A stretch of 32,416 nucleotides of DNA from an uncultured Ruminococcus sp. (GCA_902776945.1 CACYSH010000014.1:1-32416); one strand, 5' to 3'; counted from the first letter of the stretch, positions 15,761 through 23,955 are shown. A program made the numbers and translations. Notes: generated by a model not told the origin, from the letters alone.

Positions 15761-16519
15761 ATGGAGCTTAGTAATTTTATCGCAAGCGGAGATATATACG
15801 ATGTTTACGAATCGGGCGGAATGGCGGTAAGGGTCTACAAGGACGCTAAATACAAGGAAAAATGCCTTTACGCGGCGCTGACCCACGCGAGAGTTGAAAC
15901 GGCGCTCGGCAATTCGGAGCTGAAGATCCCCGTGCTGCACGAGGTATCGCTTATCGACGGCAAGTGGGCTATCTCTATGGACTGGATAGAGGGCAAAACG
16001 CTCGGCATGATGATCGACGAGAACCCCGGCAATGCCGATCTCTACATTGACCGCCTTGTTGAGATACAGTGCGAGATACACAAGCAGTATATGCCGCTGC
16101 TTTCGAAGTTGAAGGACAAGCTGGCGCGGCAGATCAAGGCGCTTGAAGAGATCGACGACATCAAGAAGTACGAGCTGCTGACGAGACTTGATTCGATGCC
16201 GAAGCACATCAAGCTGTGTCACAATAACTTCTCTCCCGACTGCGTTATCATTAACGAGGAGGGAACTTATGTTCTGAACTGGGGTTCGTCGCGGCAGGGG
16301 AACGCTTCGGCGGACGCGGCTAAGACGTTTCTTTTACTGTCGCTGAAACGTCCTGCGTATGCGGAGAGTTATCTTGATAAATATTGTCAGAAGACGGGGA
16401 CTTCGAAGCATTATGTACAGCAGTGGCTGCCGATAGTAGCGGCGGCGCAGCTTGATAAGGGTATTCCGGAGCAGAAAGACCTTCTTATGCGTTGGCTTGA
16501 TGTTTTTGACTGGCAGTAA
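15761..16519 (+). CDS. Aminoglycoside-phosphotransferase-fold protein, probable pseudokinase
   Basis: A 252-aa protein with the overall layout of the APH/choline-kinase-like family: an N-lobe with AVRVYKDAKYKEK (about 22-34), the hinge-like ISMDWIEGKTLG (71-82) and a helical C-lobe. The catalytic loop, normally HGDxxPxN, reads HNNFSPDC at 154-161. The catalytic Asp is Asn156 and the metal-binding Asn is Cys161. The metal-binding Asp of the IDW motif is Asn173 (VLNWGSS). All three acidic or metal residues are therefore replaced, so phosphotransfer is unlikely. The start has AGAAGGAGA 8-9 bases upstream and its own promoter. The frame is clean, so it looks like a maintained non-enzymatic protein, not a decaying gene. 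The ligand is unknown. Confidence 0.75.
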   Translation: MELSNFIASGDIYDVYESGGMAVRVYKDAKYKEKCLYAALTHARVETALGNSELKIPVLHEVSLIDGKWAISMDWIEGKTLGMMIDENPGNADLYIDRLVEIQCEIHKQYMPLLSKLKDKLARQIKALEEIDDIKKYELLTRLDSMPKHIKLCHNNFSPDCVIINEEGTYVLNWGSSRQGNASADAAKTFLLLSLKRPAYAESYLDKYCQKTGTSKHYVQQWLPIVAAAQLDKGIPEQKDLLMRWLDVFDWQ

Positions 16520-16541
16520 AAAGCAGAAAGTGCGGGCAGGA

Positions 16542-16591
16542 TACGGGGTTCAGCGCACGGGCGCTGGATCCCGTTTATGCCCTTGCTTTGC
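16542..16591 (-). repeat. GC-rich dispersed repeat module with core, inverse copy
   Basis: Read on the - strand, a core GCAAAGCAAGGGC (16579-16591) is followed by the GGATCCAGCGC module (to 16542), as at 19429-19489. On the + strand it forms a 14-bp RNA stem (16543-16575, two G-U pairs, ACGG loop) about 24 bases after the pseudokinase stop and could act as its terminator. Confidence 0.75.
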
Positions 16592-16843
16592 GTTTTTCGT
16601 TGGTTTTGCGTTTCTAATATCTTTTTTCTCTTTTGAGTAATACGATAATTTGTGAATAGCGCCGAAATTCAGCGCCTCAGTTCGTTTAAGTCTACAAAAT
16701 TTATTTAATTATGTCAAATTAAAGTCCAAAAATCACGGATTCAATGAGCAACTTGCACAATGCGTCTGATTAATGATTTATTAAAAAGATTTCATATCAT
16801 AATCAATTCTTTAAATATTGATGAATCGCCGCGAAAATTGTGG

Positions 16844-16849
16844 TATAAT
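16844..16849 (+). promoter_or_regulatory. Extended -10 promoter of glgP
   Basis: TATAAT preceded by TGTGG gives an extended -10, the same GTGGTATAAT context as at adhE. The best -35 at 17 bases is ATGAAT (16821-16826), which is weak. Confidence 0.6.
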
Positions 16850-16902
16850 ACTGGTAAAGTTACAACACTTATCCGCTATATTTTACTTCAGGAGGAAAAA
16901 CT

Positions 16903-19311
16903 ATGTCAAATACCATATCAAAGACGATCGGCAAGGAAGAGCTTAAAGAAAAGTTCATCGACGTTCTTCACGACGATTTCCAGACTACGCCCGACGAGGC
17001 TACCGATCAGCAGGTCTATGAGGCTCTTACAAAGATCGTTGTAGGCATACTTAAATCAAAGCGCCGCAAGTTCACCGTTAAGAACCGTTCGGAGGGCAAC
17101 AAGAAGGTTTACTACCTCTCAATGGAATTTCTTATGGGCAGGAGCTTGAAGACCAGTATCTACAACCTCGAAATGGTTGATGAGACTGTCGGTATGCTCA
17201 AAGACCTGGGACTTTCGATCAACTCCGTTTATGAAATGGAGCCTGATGCGGGTCTCGGAAACGGCGGTCTTGGAAGACTTGCCGCCTGCTACCTCGACGC
17301 TCTTGCCGCCGACGGCTACCATGCCACCGGCTACTCGATTCTTTACGAGTACGGCATCTTCAAGCAGAAGCTCGAAGATGGCTGGCAGACCGAGCTTCCC
17401 GATAACTGGCTGCCCGGCGGCTCCGCGCTGCTCGTTCCCTGCCCCACTCAGGCGGTAGAGGTACACTTCGACGGCGAGCTTAAGGAAAGCTGGGAGAATG
17501 GTTTCCACACCGTCGAGCTTATCAATCCGACCACCGTTCTCGCCGTTCCCTACGATATGTTCGTATCGGGCTACGGCAGCGAAGCCGTTTCAAAGCTCCG
17601 TCTGTGGAAGGCTGAGGTTCCGTCCTTCGATATGCAGATGTTCAATAAGGGCGATTATTCAAAGGCGCTCGGCAGAAATATCATGTCGCAGGCTATCACA
17701 AAGGTTCTTTATCCTAACGACAACCACGCCGAGGGCAAGTCGCTCCGTCTGAGACAGCAGTATTTCATGTCGGCGGCTTCGGTTGCGGATATTGTAAATA
17801 CTCACCTGAACGTTTACGGCACGCTCGACAACCTCGCCGATAAGGTAGCTATCCACATCAACGACACCCACCCGACCCTCGCTATCCCCGAGCTGATGAG
17901 AATTATGCTCGACGAGTGCGGCTATGACTGGGACAGCGCGTGGAACATCGTTACCCGCACGTTTGCCTACACCAATCACACCGTAATGCCCGAAGCTCTC
18001 GAAAAGTGGGAGTGCAACCTGCTTAAGAGCGTTGTTCCGAGAATCTATTCTATCATCGTTGAGATAAACGAGCGTTACTGCCGCGGTCTGTGGGAGATGT
18101 ACCACGACGAGGCAAAGGTCACGAGAATGTCTATCATCGAGAATAACATGGTAAAAATGGCTACTCTCTGCGTACACGCTTCGCACCATGTAAACGGTGT
18201 TGCAAAGATACATTCCGAGATAATCAAGCGCGAGACCTTCCGCGACGAGTACGAGTACACCCCCGAAAAGTTCACGAACGTTACAAACGGTATCGCTTAC
18301 AGAAGGTGGCTCTATCAGTCGAACGAGGGGCTTACCAAGCTGCTTAAAGACACTATCGGCGACGGATTCCTCCGCAGCGCTTCGGAGCTTATCAAGTTCC
18401 GCGATTTCGCCGACGACAAGGACGTTCTCACCGAGCTTACCAAGATAAAGAAGACCAACAAGGAGCGCTTTGCCAAGTATGTAAAGAATCGCTACGGCGT
18501 TATCCTGAACACCGATTCGATCTTTGACTGCCAGGTAAAGAGACTTCACGAGTACAAGCGCCAGCAGCTCAACGCGCTGAACATCATTGCCGAGTACAAC
18601 TACCTGAAAGCCAATCCCGACGCGCCGTTCGTACCGAAGACCTACATCTTCGCGGCTAAGGCGGCTCCGGGCTACTATATGGCAAAGCAGATAATCAAGC
18701 TGATCTGGAACATCTCGCAGGAGCTGGCTAAGGACAAGAAGCTCAACGAAAAGCTGAACGTCATCTTCATGGAGGATTACTGTGTATCGCTTTCGGAGAT
18801 TCTCATGCCCGCCGCCGACATTTCCGAGCAGATCTCGCTTGCGGGAACCGAAGCGTCCGGCACAGGCAACATGAAGCTGATGATAAACGGCGCTATCACT
18901 TTAGGTACGCTTGACGGCGCTAATGTTGAGATATTCGAGCAGGTAGGCGCTGAAAACATTCTGCTGTTCGGCATGAACGTTGACGAGGTGGAGAGAGCGA
19001 AGCAGGGTTATCGTCCGATGAACGTTTACAATGCTAACGGCGTGCTTAAAGGCGCTGTCGATATGCTGACGAGAGGAATCAACGGCGAGCAGTTTGTGGA
19101 GATTTCCAACTCGCTGAGAAATGTTGATACCTATATGGCGTTTGCAGACTTTGCAAGCTATCAGGACGCTCAGAGAAGAGCCAGCGAGAGCTATGTTGAC
19201 ACGATGAAGTGGGCTAAGATGAGCCTTATGAACATCAGCGGCGCGGGAATATTCTCGGCTGACCGTTCGGTTGACGAGTATGCGAGATATATCTGGCAGT
19301 TACAGAAATAA
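16903..19311 (+). CDS. glgP: Glycogen/maltodextrin phosphorylase
   Basis: An 802-aa GT35 phosphorylase that releases glucose-1-phosphate from alpha-1,4-glucans. Seen motifs include EPDAGLGNGGLGRLAACYLDAL (about 107-128), GYSILYEYGIFKQ, HINDTHPTLAIPELMR, the KRLHEYKRQ segment, and the PLP site EASGTGNMKLMINGA with Lys658. The length is typical. The ATG at 16903 has AGGAGG 7 bases upstream. It is transcribed alone, with an extended -10 promoter and a strong terminator. No other glycogen genes are in the window. Codon use is strongly biased, as expected for a well-expressed enzyme. Confidence 0.97.
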   Translation: MSNTISKTIGKEELKEKFIDVLHDDFQTTPDEATDQQVYEALTKIVVGILKSKRRKFTVKNRSEGNKKVYYLSMEFLMGRSLKTSIYNLEMVDETVGMLKDLGLSINSVYEMEPDAGLGNGGLGRLAACYLDALAADGYHATGYSILYEYGIFKQKLEDGWQTELPDNWLPGGSALLVPCPTQAVEVHFDGELKESWENGFHTVELINPTTVLAVPYDMFVSGYGSEAVSKLRLWKAEVPSFDMQMFNKGDYSKALGRNIMSQAITKVLYPNDNHAEGKSLRLRQQYFMSAASVADIVNTHLNVYGTLDNLADKVAIHINDTHPTLAIPELMRIMLDECGYDWDSAWNIVTRTFAYTNHTVMPEALEKWECNLLKSVVPRIYSIIVEINERYCRGLWEMYHDEAKVTRMSIIENNMVKMATLCVHASHHVNGVAKIHSEIIKRETFRDEYEYTPEKFTNVTNGIAYRRWLYQSNEGLTKLLKDTIGDGFLRSASELIKFRDFADDKDVLTELTKIKKTNKERFAKYVKNRYGVILNTDSIFDCQVKRLHEYKRQQLNALNIIAEYNYLKANPDAPFVPKTYIFAAKAAPGYYMAKQIIKLIWNISQELAKDKKLNEKLNVIFMEDYCVSLSEILMPAADISEQISLAGTEASGTGNMKLMINGAITLGTLDGANVEIFEQVGAENILLFGMNVDEVERAKQGYRPMNVYNANGVLKGAVDMLTRGINGEQFVEISNSLRNVDTYMAFADFASYQDAQRRASESYVDTMKWAKMSLMNISGAGIFSADRSVDEYARYIWQLQK

Positions 19312-19341
19312 TAAGCAAATTTCCTTCTTATAAACAAAAAG

Positions 19342-19369
19342 GGACGCGGTTTCGGCTGCGTCCTTTTTT
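19342..19369 (+). terminator. Rho-independent terminator of glgP
   Basis: A GGACGC/GCGTCC stem with a 10-base loop, flanked by AAAAA upstream and six Ts downstream, lies 30 bases after the glgP stop. Confidence 0.9.
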
Positions 19370-19375
19370 GTGTTT

Positions 19376-19441
19376 AAAATGTTGAAAACTATAAATATAA
19401 CTTTGATTATCCGAAAGTCGCCGAAATTGCAAAGCAAGGGC
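19376..19441 (+). repeat. 66-bp AT-rich repeat, copy 1
   Basis: It begins AAAATGTTGAAAACTATAAA and ends in the core GCAAAGCAAGGGC (19429-19441). It differs from copy 2 (19589-19654) at one position. The GC-rich module follows directly. Confidence 0.9.
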
Positions 19442-19444
19442 GGA

Positions 19445-19489
19445 CACGGGATCCAACGCCCGTGCGCTGGCGAGGGGTCAACCGCACGA
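19445..19489 (+). repeat. GC-rich dispersed repeat module, copy 2
   Basis: 45 bases with 2 differences from 11267-11311. It follows the 66-bp repeat and its core by three bases, which shows the modular build of the family. Confidence 0.85.
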
Positions 19490-19588
19490 TTGCACGAACT
19501 CGTTCGCGCCGTTCGCGCTAAGCGAGCAGCTCCCTTGCGGGGGTATGGGGCAGAGTCACATTTGCGCCGCAGGCGCAACTTTTGGTTG

Positions 19589-19654
19589 AAAATGTTGAAA
19601 ACTATAAATATAACTTTGATTATCCGAAAGTCGCCGAAATTGCAAAACAAGGGC
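19589..19654 (+). repeat. 66-bp AT-rich repeat, copy 2
   Basis: Identical to copy 1 except one base in the core (GCAAAACAAGGGC at 19642-19654). It lies 147 bases after copy 1. Confidence 0.9.
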
Positions 19655-19689
19655 AAAAATGGGGTCAAGGGGGCGCGGACACAACTTTT

Positions 19690-19735
19690 ATGTTGAAAAC
19701 TATAAATATAACTTTGATTATCCGAAGGTTGCCGA
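19690..19735 (+). repeat. 66-bp AT-rich repeat, copy 3 (truncated)
   Basis: The first ~46 bases match copies 1 and 2 with two differences near the end. The core is missing; instead it runs into TTGCCGATTTTAATT, which resembles the right arm of the inverted-repeat module at 27729-27745 and 29922-29939. Confidence 0.85.
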
Positions 19736-19828
19736 TTTTAATTCTGACCGTTCAGTTTTCTTTCTCCGATTTGATGCTTGAACCGCTCAGTCTCTTACGA
19801 TTTCTAAGAGTATCGGCAAAACAGCCGC

Positions 19829-19857
19829 AAAAAAGCTCCCCCGCAGGAGAGCTTTTT
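19829..19857 (-). terminator. Terminator of the prepilin gene
   Basis: A hairpin with an AAAAAGCTC stem flanked by A- and T-runs on both sides, so it can work in both directions. It lies 27 bases past the stop of the - strand prepilin-like gene. Confidence 0.88.
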
Positions 19858-19883
19858 ATTATCATTATTAAGATTACCGTGAA

Positions 19884-20399
19884 TCAAACCGGCGCGACGT
19901 ATGCCGTCCAGGCATTGTTCGGGGAACGGTAAGTATCCCATGTTACAGGGTTCGGATACTGCCCCACGATAACATCGGGGTCGTGGGTGGCACCGACCAC
20001 CGCGTCGCCCGTCCACTGAACATATATTGCGTCGGTATTGTTGATGACCGTCATATCAACCCAAACGTGACCCGAGCTTATGCCGTTTGTGGAAAGAATA
20101 TCATGCACTCTTTTCTGTGCCGTTGTCATATTTCCCTGCGGCGGGATATTGCAGTCTATGACCGTGTGACCGTAATCGTTTACTACCGTTGTCATATCCG
20201 AGCCGTCAAGAGCGTTTCTTTCGGTAAAGAACTCAACAACGGCGTGATAAGCGGTCTTGGCGTTGGTATTGGCTGCCTTGAGCTTTGCCTTTCTGATGTA
20301 GTTCAGCATAGTCGGGACAAGCATAGCCGCCAGAACGCTTACTATCGTTATTACAACAACAAGCTCAACCAACGTAAAGCCTTTTCTGTTTTTCTTCAT
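19884..20399 (-). CDS. Type IV prepilin-like protein
   Basis: A 171-aa protein with a class III signal sequence. A short basic leader MKKNRKG is followed by FTLVELVVVITIVSVLAAM, with the prepilin peptidase site between Gly7 and Phe8 and Glu at position 5 of the mature protein. The rest is a small soluble domain with Thr/Asn/Asp-rich C-terminus. The start has a GGAGGGGG ribosome site about 9 bases upstream. It has its own promoter-like -10 and terminator. No assembly ATPase, prepilin peptidase or other pilin is in the window, so it is an orphan here and depends on machinery encoded elsewhere. It could be a pseudopilin. Confidence 0.85.
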   Translation of the reverse strand: MKKNRKGFTLVELVVVITIVSVLAAMLVPTMLNYIRKAKLKAANTNAKTAYHAVVEFFTERNALDGSDMTTVVNDYGHTVIDCNIPPQGNMTTAQKRVHDILSTNGISSGHVWVDMTVINNTDAIYVQWTGDAVVGATHDPDVIVGQYPNPVTWDTYRSPNNAWTAYVAPV

Positions 20400-20659
20400 A
20401 GAAAAATACCCCCTCCGTATTTTACTATTGAACCTTCCATAATTCTCTAAATGACCCCTTTAAATATGAAAGCGGAGCGTTTCATCAAAAACGTTTAACC
20501 GCCCGTTCGCCCAAACGGGTACACTCTCAACTCTCGTATTTGGCTAATTATAACACGCGCATATTTTTAGTACATAAATAAACTTTTAAATATATATTAA
20601 CAGTACGAAAATCTACCATTTGCACAAAATAGGCGAAAACGTTTTATATATTTTTCCTC
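20400..20659 (-). promoter_or_regulatory. Leader and promoter region of the prepilin gene
   Basis: An extended -10 (TGT TATAAT on the - strand, at 20547-20552) is followed by a ~145-base leader. The leader has two stems: CCCGTT/AACGGG (about 20502-20519) and ATGAAA/TTTCAT (about 20466-20485). No good -35 is seen. No c-di-GMP riboswitch signature was recognised, although such switches control pilin genes in some Clostridia. Confidence 0.5.
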
Positions 20660-22201
20660 TCACGATATACTATTCCTTACAAAATATTCCTCATACCATA
20701 CCAGGAATGTATAAATAGTCCAGACCTTGCGCCACAGGTCGGAGTTTCCGCCGACATATTCGGCATAAATCGCCTTGATCTCGTCCGTGTTGAAGAACTC
20801 GGCGGCTATCTCGCTGTCAAACAGACGGCGAACGTCGGAGTTGTAATTCTCGTCCGCGAGCCAGATCCTTACAGGCACGATAAAGCCCAGCTTCTTGCGG
20901 AAAGCGATCTCTTCGGGGAGAACTTTCGCGGCGGCGGTGCGGAAGGCTACCTTGTTCTGCTCCTCCGTGACCTTATATTCTGCGGGCATACGCGAGGCGA
21001 TGTCGAATATCCTGCGGTCGGTAAGCGGCATACGAATTTCAAGCCCCGCCGCTGTGGACATCTTATCCACATTCAGGTAAATATCGCCTTCAAGCCATAT
21101 CTGTATATCCACATCGGACATTCTTGTGAGCGGGTCAAGCCCTTCGGTCTCGTCGTAGATGTACTTGACTAAGTTTATCGGCAGCACGGACGGGTCGTAG
21201 CTCTTCAAAATGCGCTGTTTTTCGTCCTCTTTCATGATGTTGGTGTTGCCGACATAAAACGTTTTCAGATTGTCGCCGTAGCGCTCGGCGTTGCGGTACA
21301 TATTGTAGCCGCCGAAAAATTCGTCACTGCCCTCGCCCGAGTAGCAGAGCTTTGTGTGCTTTGCGGTGGCGTTGCAGCCGAGAGTGAAAACGATTGCGGA
21401 AGCGTCGCCCAAAGGCTGCTCCATGTTCAGCATGGTGTAGTGAACGATTCCGAAGAAGTCCTCCGGCTTGACTTTCAGCACGCTGTGACCGCGCCCGAGA
21501 ACGTCCGCCGTTACCTTAGCCACGCGGGATTCGTCAAAGCGCTCCTCGTCGTATCCGCAGCTGTCGGTCATCTGCGCATCGCTCATGGCAAGCACATAAG
21601 CCGAATCCACGCCGCCCGAAAGGAACGATTCGGCGGTCTCGTCAGCGTCCTTAACCTCCGTCATGATATGGCGCATGGTCTCGTTTATCTCGTCGGCGTA
21701 GTCCTCAACGGACTTGCTGCGGTCGGGGGCGAAGGTCGGCTTCCAGTAGCGGGTGATCTCGGCTTTGCCGTTCTCAAACGTTAAAGCGCAGCCGGGCATG
21801 AGCTTTTTCAGCCCCTTAAAGAATGTATCCTCGCCCGCAACGTAGGTCAGCGTGAGGTAGATTTGCAGCATATCGCGGTTTATCTCCTTGACAAAGCCCT
21901 CCTGCTTCATGATATCGCGTATCATGGTGCCGTAAAGCATTCTGCCATCGGCGGTGATATAGTAGTAAAACGGTTTCGTACCGAACTGGTCGCGCACGCA
22001 GACGGTCTTTGCGCCGTCCTCTATCGCGAAAGCGAACATACCGTAGATGTGGTCGGCAACGCCGATACCCCACTTATTGTAACCCGCCTTGATGATAGCA
22101 AGCTCTCTTTCCCCGCGGCTCATTCCCTCCGGCAGACCAAGTTCCTTAACAAGCTCCGCATGGTTGCGGATATGACCTCTGTAACATTTTAACTCGCTCA
22201 T
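20660..22201 (-). CDS. Asparagine synthetase-like protein lacking the glutaminase nucleophile
   Basis: A 513-aa AsnB-related protein. The synthetase domain is well preserved: PP-loop SGGVDS (195-200), YSGEGSDEFFGGYNMY and RMPLTDRRIFDIA. The N-terminal glutaminase domain is incomplete. It starts at a segment equal to the NGEIYNYRELR region (KCYRGHIRNHAEL) and keeps GMFAFA and VRDQFGTKPFYYY, but the first ~70 residues, including the catalytic Cys2 of MCGI, are absent. The ATG at 22201 has AAGGAG 7 bases upstream, and the missing part is not encoded upstream, so the short form is genuine. It may use free ammonia. It is the third gene after lysR and a zinc-ribbon gene. Confidence 0.82.
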   Translation of the reverse strand: MSELKCYRGHIRNHAELVKELGLPEGMSRGERELAIIKAGYNKWGIGVADHIYGMFAFAIEDGAKTVCVRDQFGTKPFYYYITADGRMLYGTMIRDIMKQEGFVKEINRDMLQIYLTLTYVAGEDTFFKGLKKLMPGCALTFENGKAEITRYWKPTFAPDRSKSVEDYADEINETMRHIMTEVKDADETAESFLSGGVDSAYVLAMSDAQMTDSCGYDEERFDESRVAKVTADVLGRGHSVLKVKPEDFFGIVHYTMLNMEQPLGDASAIVFTLGCNATAKHTKLCYSGEGSDEFFGGYNMYRNAERYGDNLKTFYVGNTNIMKEDEKQRILKSYDPSVLPINLVKYIYDETEGLDPLTRMSDVDIQIWLEGDIYLNVDKMSTAAGLEIRMPLTDRRIFDIASRMPAEYKVTEEQNKVAFRTAAAKVLPEEIAFRKKLGFIVPVRIWLADENYNSDVRRLFDSEIAAEFFNTDEIKAIYAEYVGGNSDLWRKVWTIYTFLVWYEEYFVRNSIS

Positions 22202-22233
22202 AAAAATCTCCTTATCAATAAAATTATTAGTTT

Positions 22234-22692
22234 TCAGTCCCAACAAAAGATTTCGCTAAGTTTAAGAGCAGCGCAACATTCGGGACATTTAAGATTGATT
22301 TCTTTTTGACCCTCTCTGAAAACGATTTTCATGTTGCCATGACATTTTTTGCATTTATGTGGAAATGAAAATATCGGTTCATAATTAATGAACAAATCAT
22401 TATTCATAACATAATTATTTTTCTTTCTACGCTCTTTCTTTGGAACATAAAAAGACAAATCAGTAACTACCTCGATATTTCCACACTCATTACAAACAGC
22501 CAATACTTTATCAGTATCTATTTCCCCTTGCGGATATACTTTAATTAGCTTATGTAGTTCTTCACCAAGTTCGCCATTTTTCACTTTGATTAATAATTTG
22601 TGATATTCTTCAGGAAATCCAAATCCTACGCCAAGATCAAAGGTTTCGTTATACCCGCAATCAGGACATTTATACTCATATCCCATGCCCAT
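22234..22692 (-). CDS. Multi-zinc-ribbon hypothetical protein
   Basis: A 152-aa protein with four CxxC knuckles: Cys9/12, Cys67/70, Cys114/117 and Cys136/139. They likely form two zinc sites. A short basic stretch (KKERRKK, about 85-91) lies between them. I do not recognise the family. The ATG at 22692 follows AAGGTG by 8 bases. It lies 13 bases after lysR and 32 bases before the asparagine-synthetase-like gene, so it is in the same transcript. Its base composition is clearly more AT-rich than both neighbours, which suggests later acquisition. Confidence 0.7.
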   Translation of the reverse strand: MGMGYEYKCPDCGYNETFDLGVGFGFPEEYHKLLIKVKNGELGEELHKLIKVYPQGEIDTDKVLAVCNECGNIEVVTDLSFYVPKKERRKKNNYVMNNDLFINYEPIFSFPHKCKKCHGNMKIVFREGQKEINLKCPECCAALKLSEIFCWD

Positions 22693-22705
22693 ATAATCAC
22701 CTTGA

Positions 22706-23629
22706 TTATTTCTTTATTTCCCTTATAACGTTTTTAAGCTCCGTTAAAAACAACTGATCTGTCTTGCTTAAACGATAACTGCTTTGATAGATCAGCGAAT
22801 CACGGTTCGTATGCTTCACCGCACACGGTCTCTGCACCAAACCGCACCGCTTCAACACCGTTTCGGGCATCGGCGAGACATACATAAACGTTTCCGGCGA
22901 AGCGCTCAAAATGTCGAACTGACTTCCGCGCTCAAAGACATATATATGCCGCTTGTGCGATCTCATGCGCGTGGATTTCTTCTGCAAAGCCGCCGAAATG
23001 TTCGGCACCGCCGTGTCGCCGTGAACTATCTCGATAAGCTCGGCAAGCTGCTCGTCCTCGATTATGTCGTACTTCGCAAGCGGACTGTTCTCGCTTATCA
23101 AAAGCACATAATCGAACGTCATTATCTCCTGCGAGCGCAGATTTTTCTCGGCAAGCAGAGATGTGAAAAAATCCTCCTGCGAAAGATCGTACCTGATTAT
23201 CGCAAGCGAGCATTCGCACTCGATAACGGCGTTCACCGCTTCGAGGGAATTTGTCTCCTTGAATTTTATGTCCATAAGCTCCGACTGCGGCAGCTTTGTC
23301 ATGAACTCTGTGAAAGCGTGCGTGATGTAGCTTGCGCGGGGGAGCATCAGCTGAAAATCCACCCGCGAGGCGCTGTTATCGCGGTAAAGCTCTTCCATTT
23401 TGTCCATTTGCACGATTATCGCCTTTGCATACTGCAAAAACTCCTGTCCCTTTTCGGTAGGCACAACGCCCTTTGCGGAGCGCCGGAAGATAGGTATTCC
23501 GACCTCAAGTTCCATTTCCTTAATTGCTTTTGAGAGATTCGGCTGTCCCATATAGAGCGCCGCTGCCGCCTTTGTTATCGAGCCGTGCCGCTCGACCTCG
23601 ACTATGTACCGCAGGTGGGTAAGGTTCAT
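22706..23629 (-). CDS. LysR-family transcriptional regulator
   Basis: A 307-aa regulator with the LysR helix-turn-helix at the N-terminus (residues 1-60: LRYIVEVERHGSITKAAAALYMGQPNLSKAIKEME) and a periplasmic-binding-like effector domain (about 90-300). The start at 23629 has GAAGGGTGA about 10 bases upstream and a consensus promoter at 23699-23727. Unlike many LysR genes it is co-directional with its probable targets: the zinc-ribbon and asparagine-synthetase-like genes follow within 13 and 32 bases. The divergent GNAT gene is another possible target. The effector is unknown. Confidence 0.9.
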   Translation of the reverse strand: MNLTHLRYIVEVERHGSITKAAAALYMGQPNLSKAIKEMELEVGIPIFRRSAKGVVPTEKGQEFLQYAKAIIVQMDKMEELYRDNSASRVDFQLMLPRASYITHAFTEFMTKLPQSELMDIKFKETNSLEAVNAVIECECSLAIIRYDLSQEDFFTSLLAEKNLRSQEIMTFDYVLLISENSPLAKYDIIEDEQLAELIEIVHGDTAVPNISAALQKKSTRMRSHKRHIYVFERGSQFDILSASPETFMYVSPMPETVLKRCGLVQRPCAVKHTNRDSLIYQSSYRLSKTDQLFLTELKNVIREIKK

Positions 23630-23698
23630 TCATCTATCACCCTTCAAAAAATAATATGTGCCGCAGGGTATGACCCAATGTAATTCGTATATAACTAA

Positions 23699-23727
23699 AT
23701 TATACATTATTGATGTTGATTTGTCAA
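23699..23727 (-). promoter_or_regulatory. Promoter of lysR
   Basis: On the - strand TTGACA (23722-23727) and TATAAT (23699-23704) match consensus with a 17-base spacer. Confidence 0.88.
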
Positions 23728-23913
23728 GTGTGAGGGTGCATAAAAAACGGAAATCGGTTTCGCACCATTTATTGGGGACTTTGTACAAGGCAAACGGGAA
23801 GGTCTATTAACGAGAAACGCACTTTAAAGTAATGAAAATTTCATATTTTAATGATATAATTTTAATTACTATATTATAAATGAGAAATATCGTCAACTTG
23901 CACAAAGCAAAAA

Positions 23914-23946
23914 CGCAAAGTGAGGGCAAACCAATAGTATTAGGGG
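23914..23946 (+). repeat. Dispersed repeat, 5' part only, abutting the GNAT ribosome site
   Basis: GCAAAGTGAGGGC (23915-23927) followed by AAACCAATAGTATTAGG matches the start of the ~230-bp elements at 27521 and 29715. The GGGGG at its end is part of the ribosome site of the next gene. Confidence 0.8.
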
Positions 23947-23955
23947 GTGACGACA

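Larger units (their letters stand above)
16520..16902. other. Gene-free region with inverse repeat copy and glgP promoter
   Basis: This 383-base stretch contains an inverse copy of the GC-rich repeat with its 13-bp core (16542-16591), then AT-rich sequence and the extended -10 promoter of glgP (16844-16849). Short open frames here have no ribosome sites and look spurious. Confidence 0.7.
19312..19883. other. Repeat-filled gene-free region
   Basis: This 572-base stretch holds the glgP terminator, three copies of a 66-bp AT-rich repeat, one copy of the GC-rich module, and the terminator of the convergent prepilin gene. Open frames across it (for example 19582-19932) are built from repeat sequence and show no gene-like features. 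Confidence 0.8.
23630..23955. other. Divergent intergenic region lysR / GNAT
   Basis: These 326 bases hold the lysR promoter, an AT-rich stretch with an extended -10 for the + strand gene (TGATATAAT, -10 box at 23855-23860), and a repeat core copy (23914-23945) that runs up to the ribosome site of the GNAT gene. A stem GGTGC/GCACC (about 23736-23765) lies between. Confidence 0.65.

Noticed and set aside
17659-18549. 296-aa - strand open frame
   Set aside because: Antisense shadow of glgP, caused by its strong codon bias.
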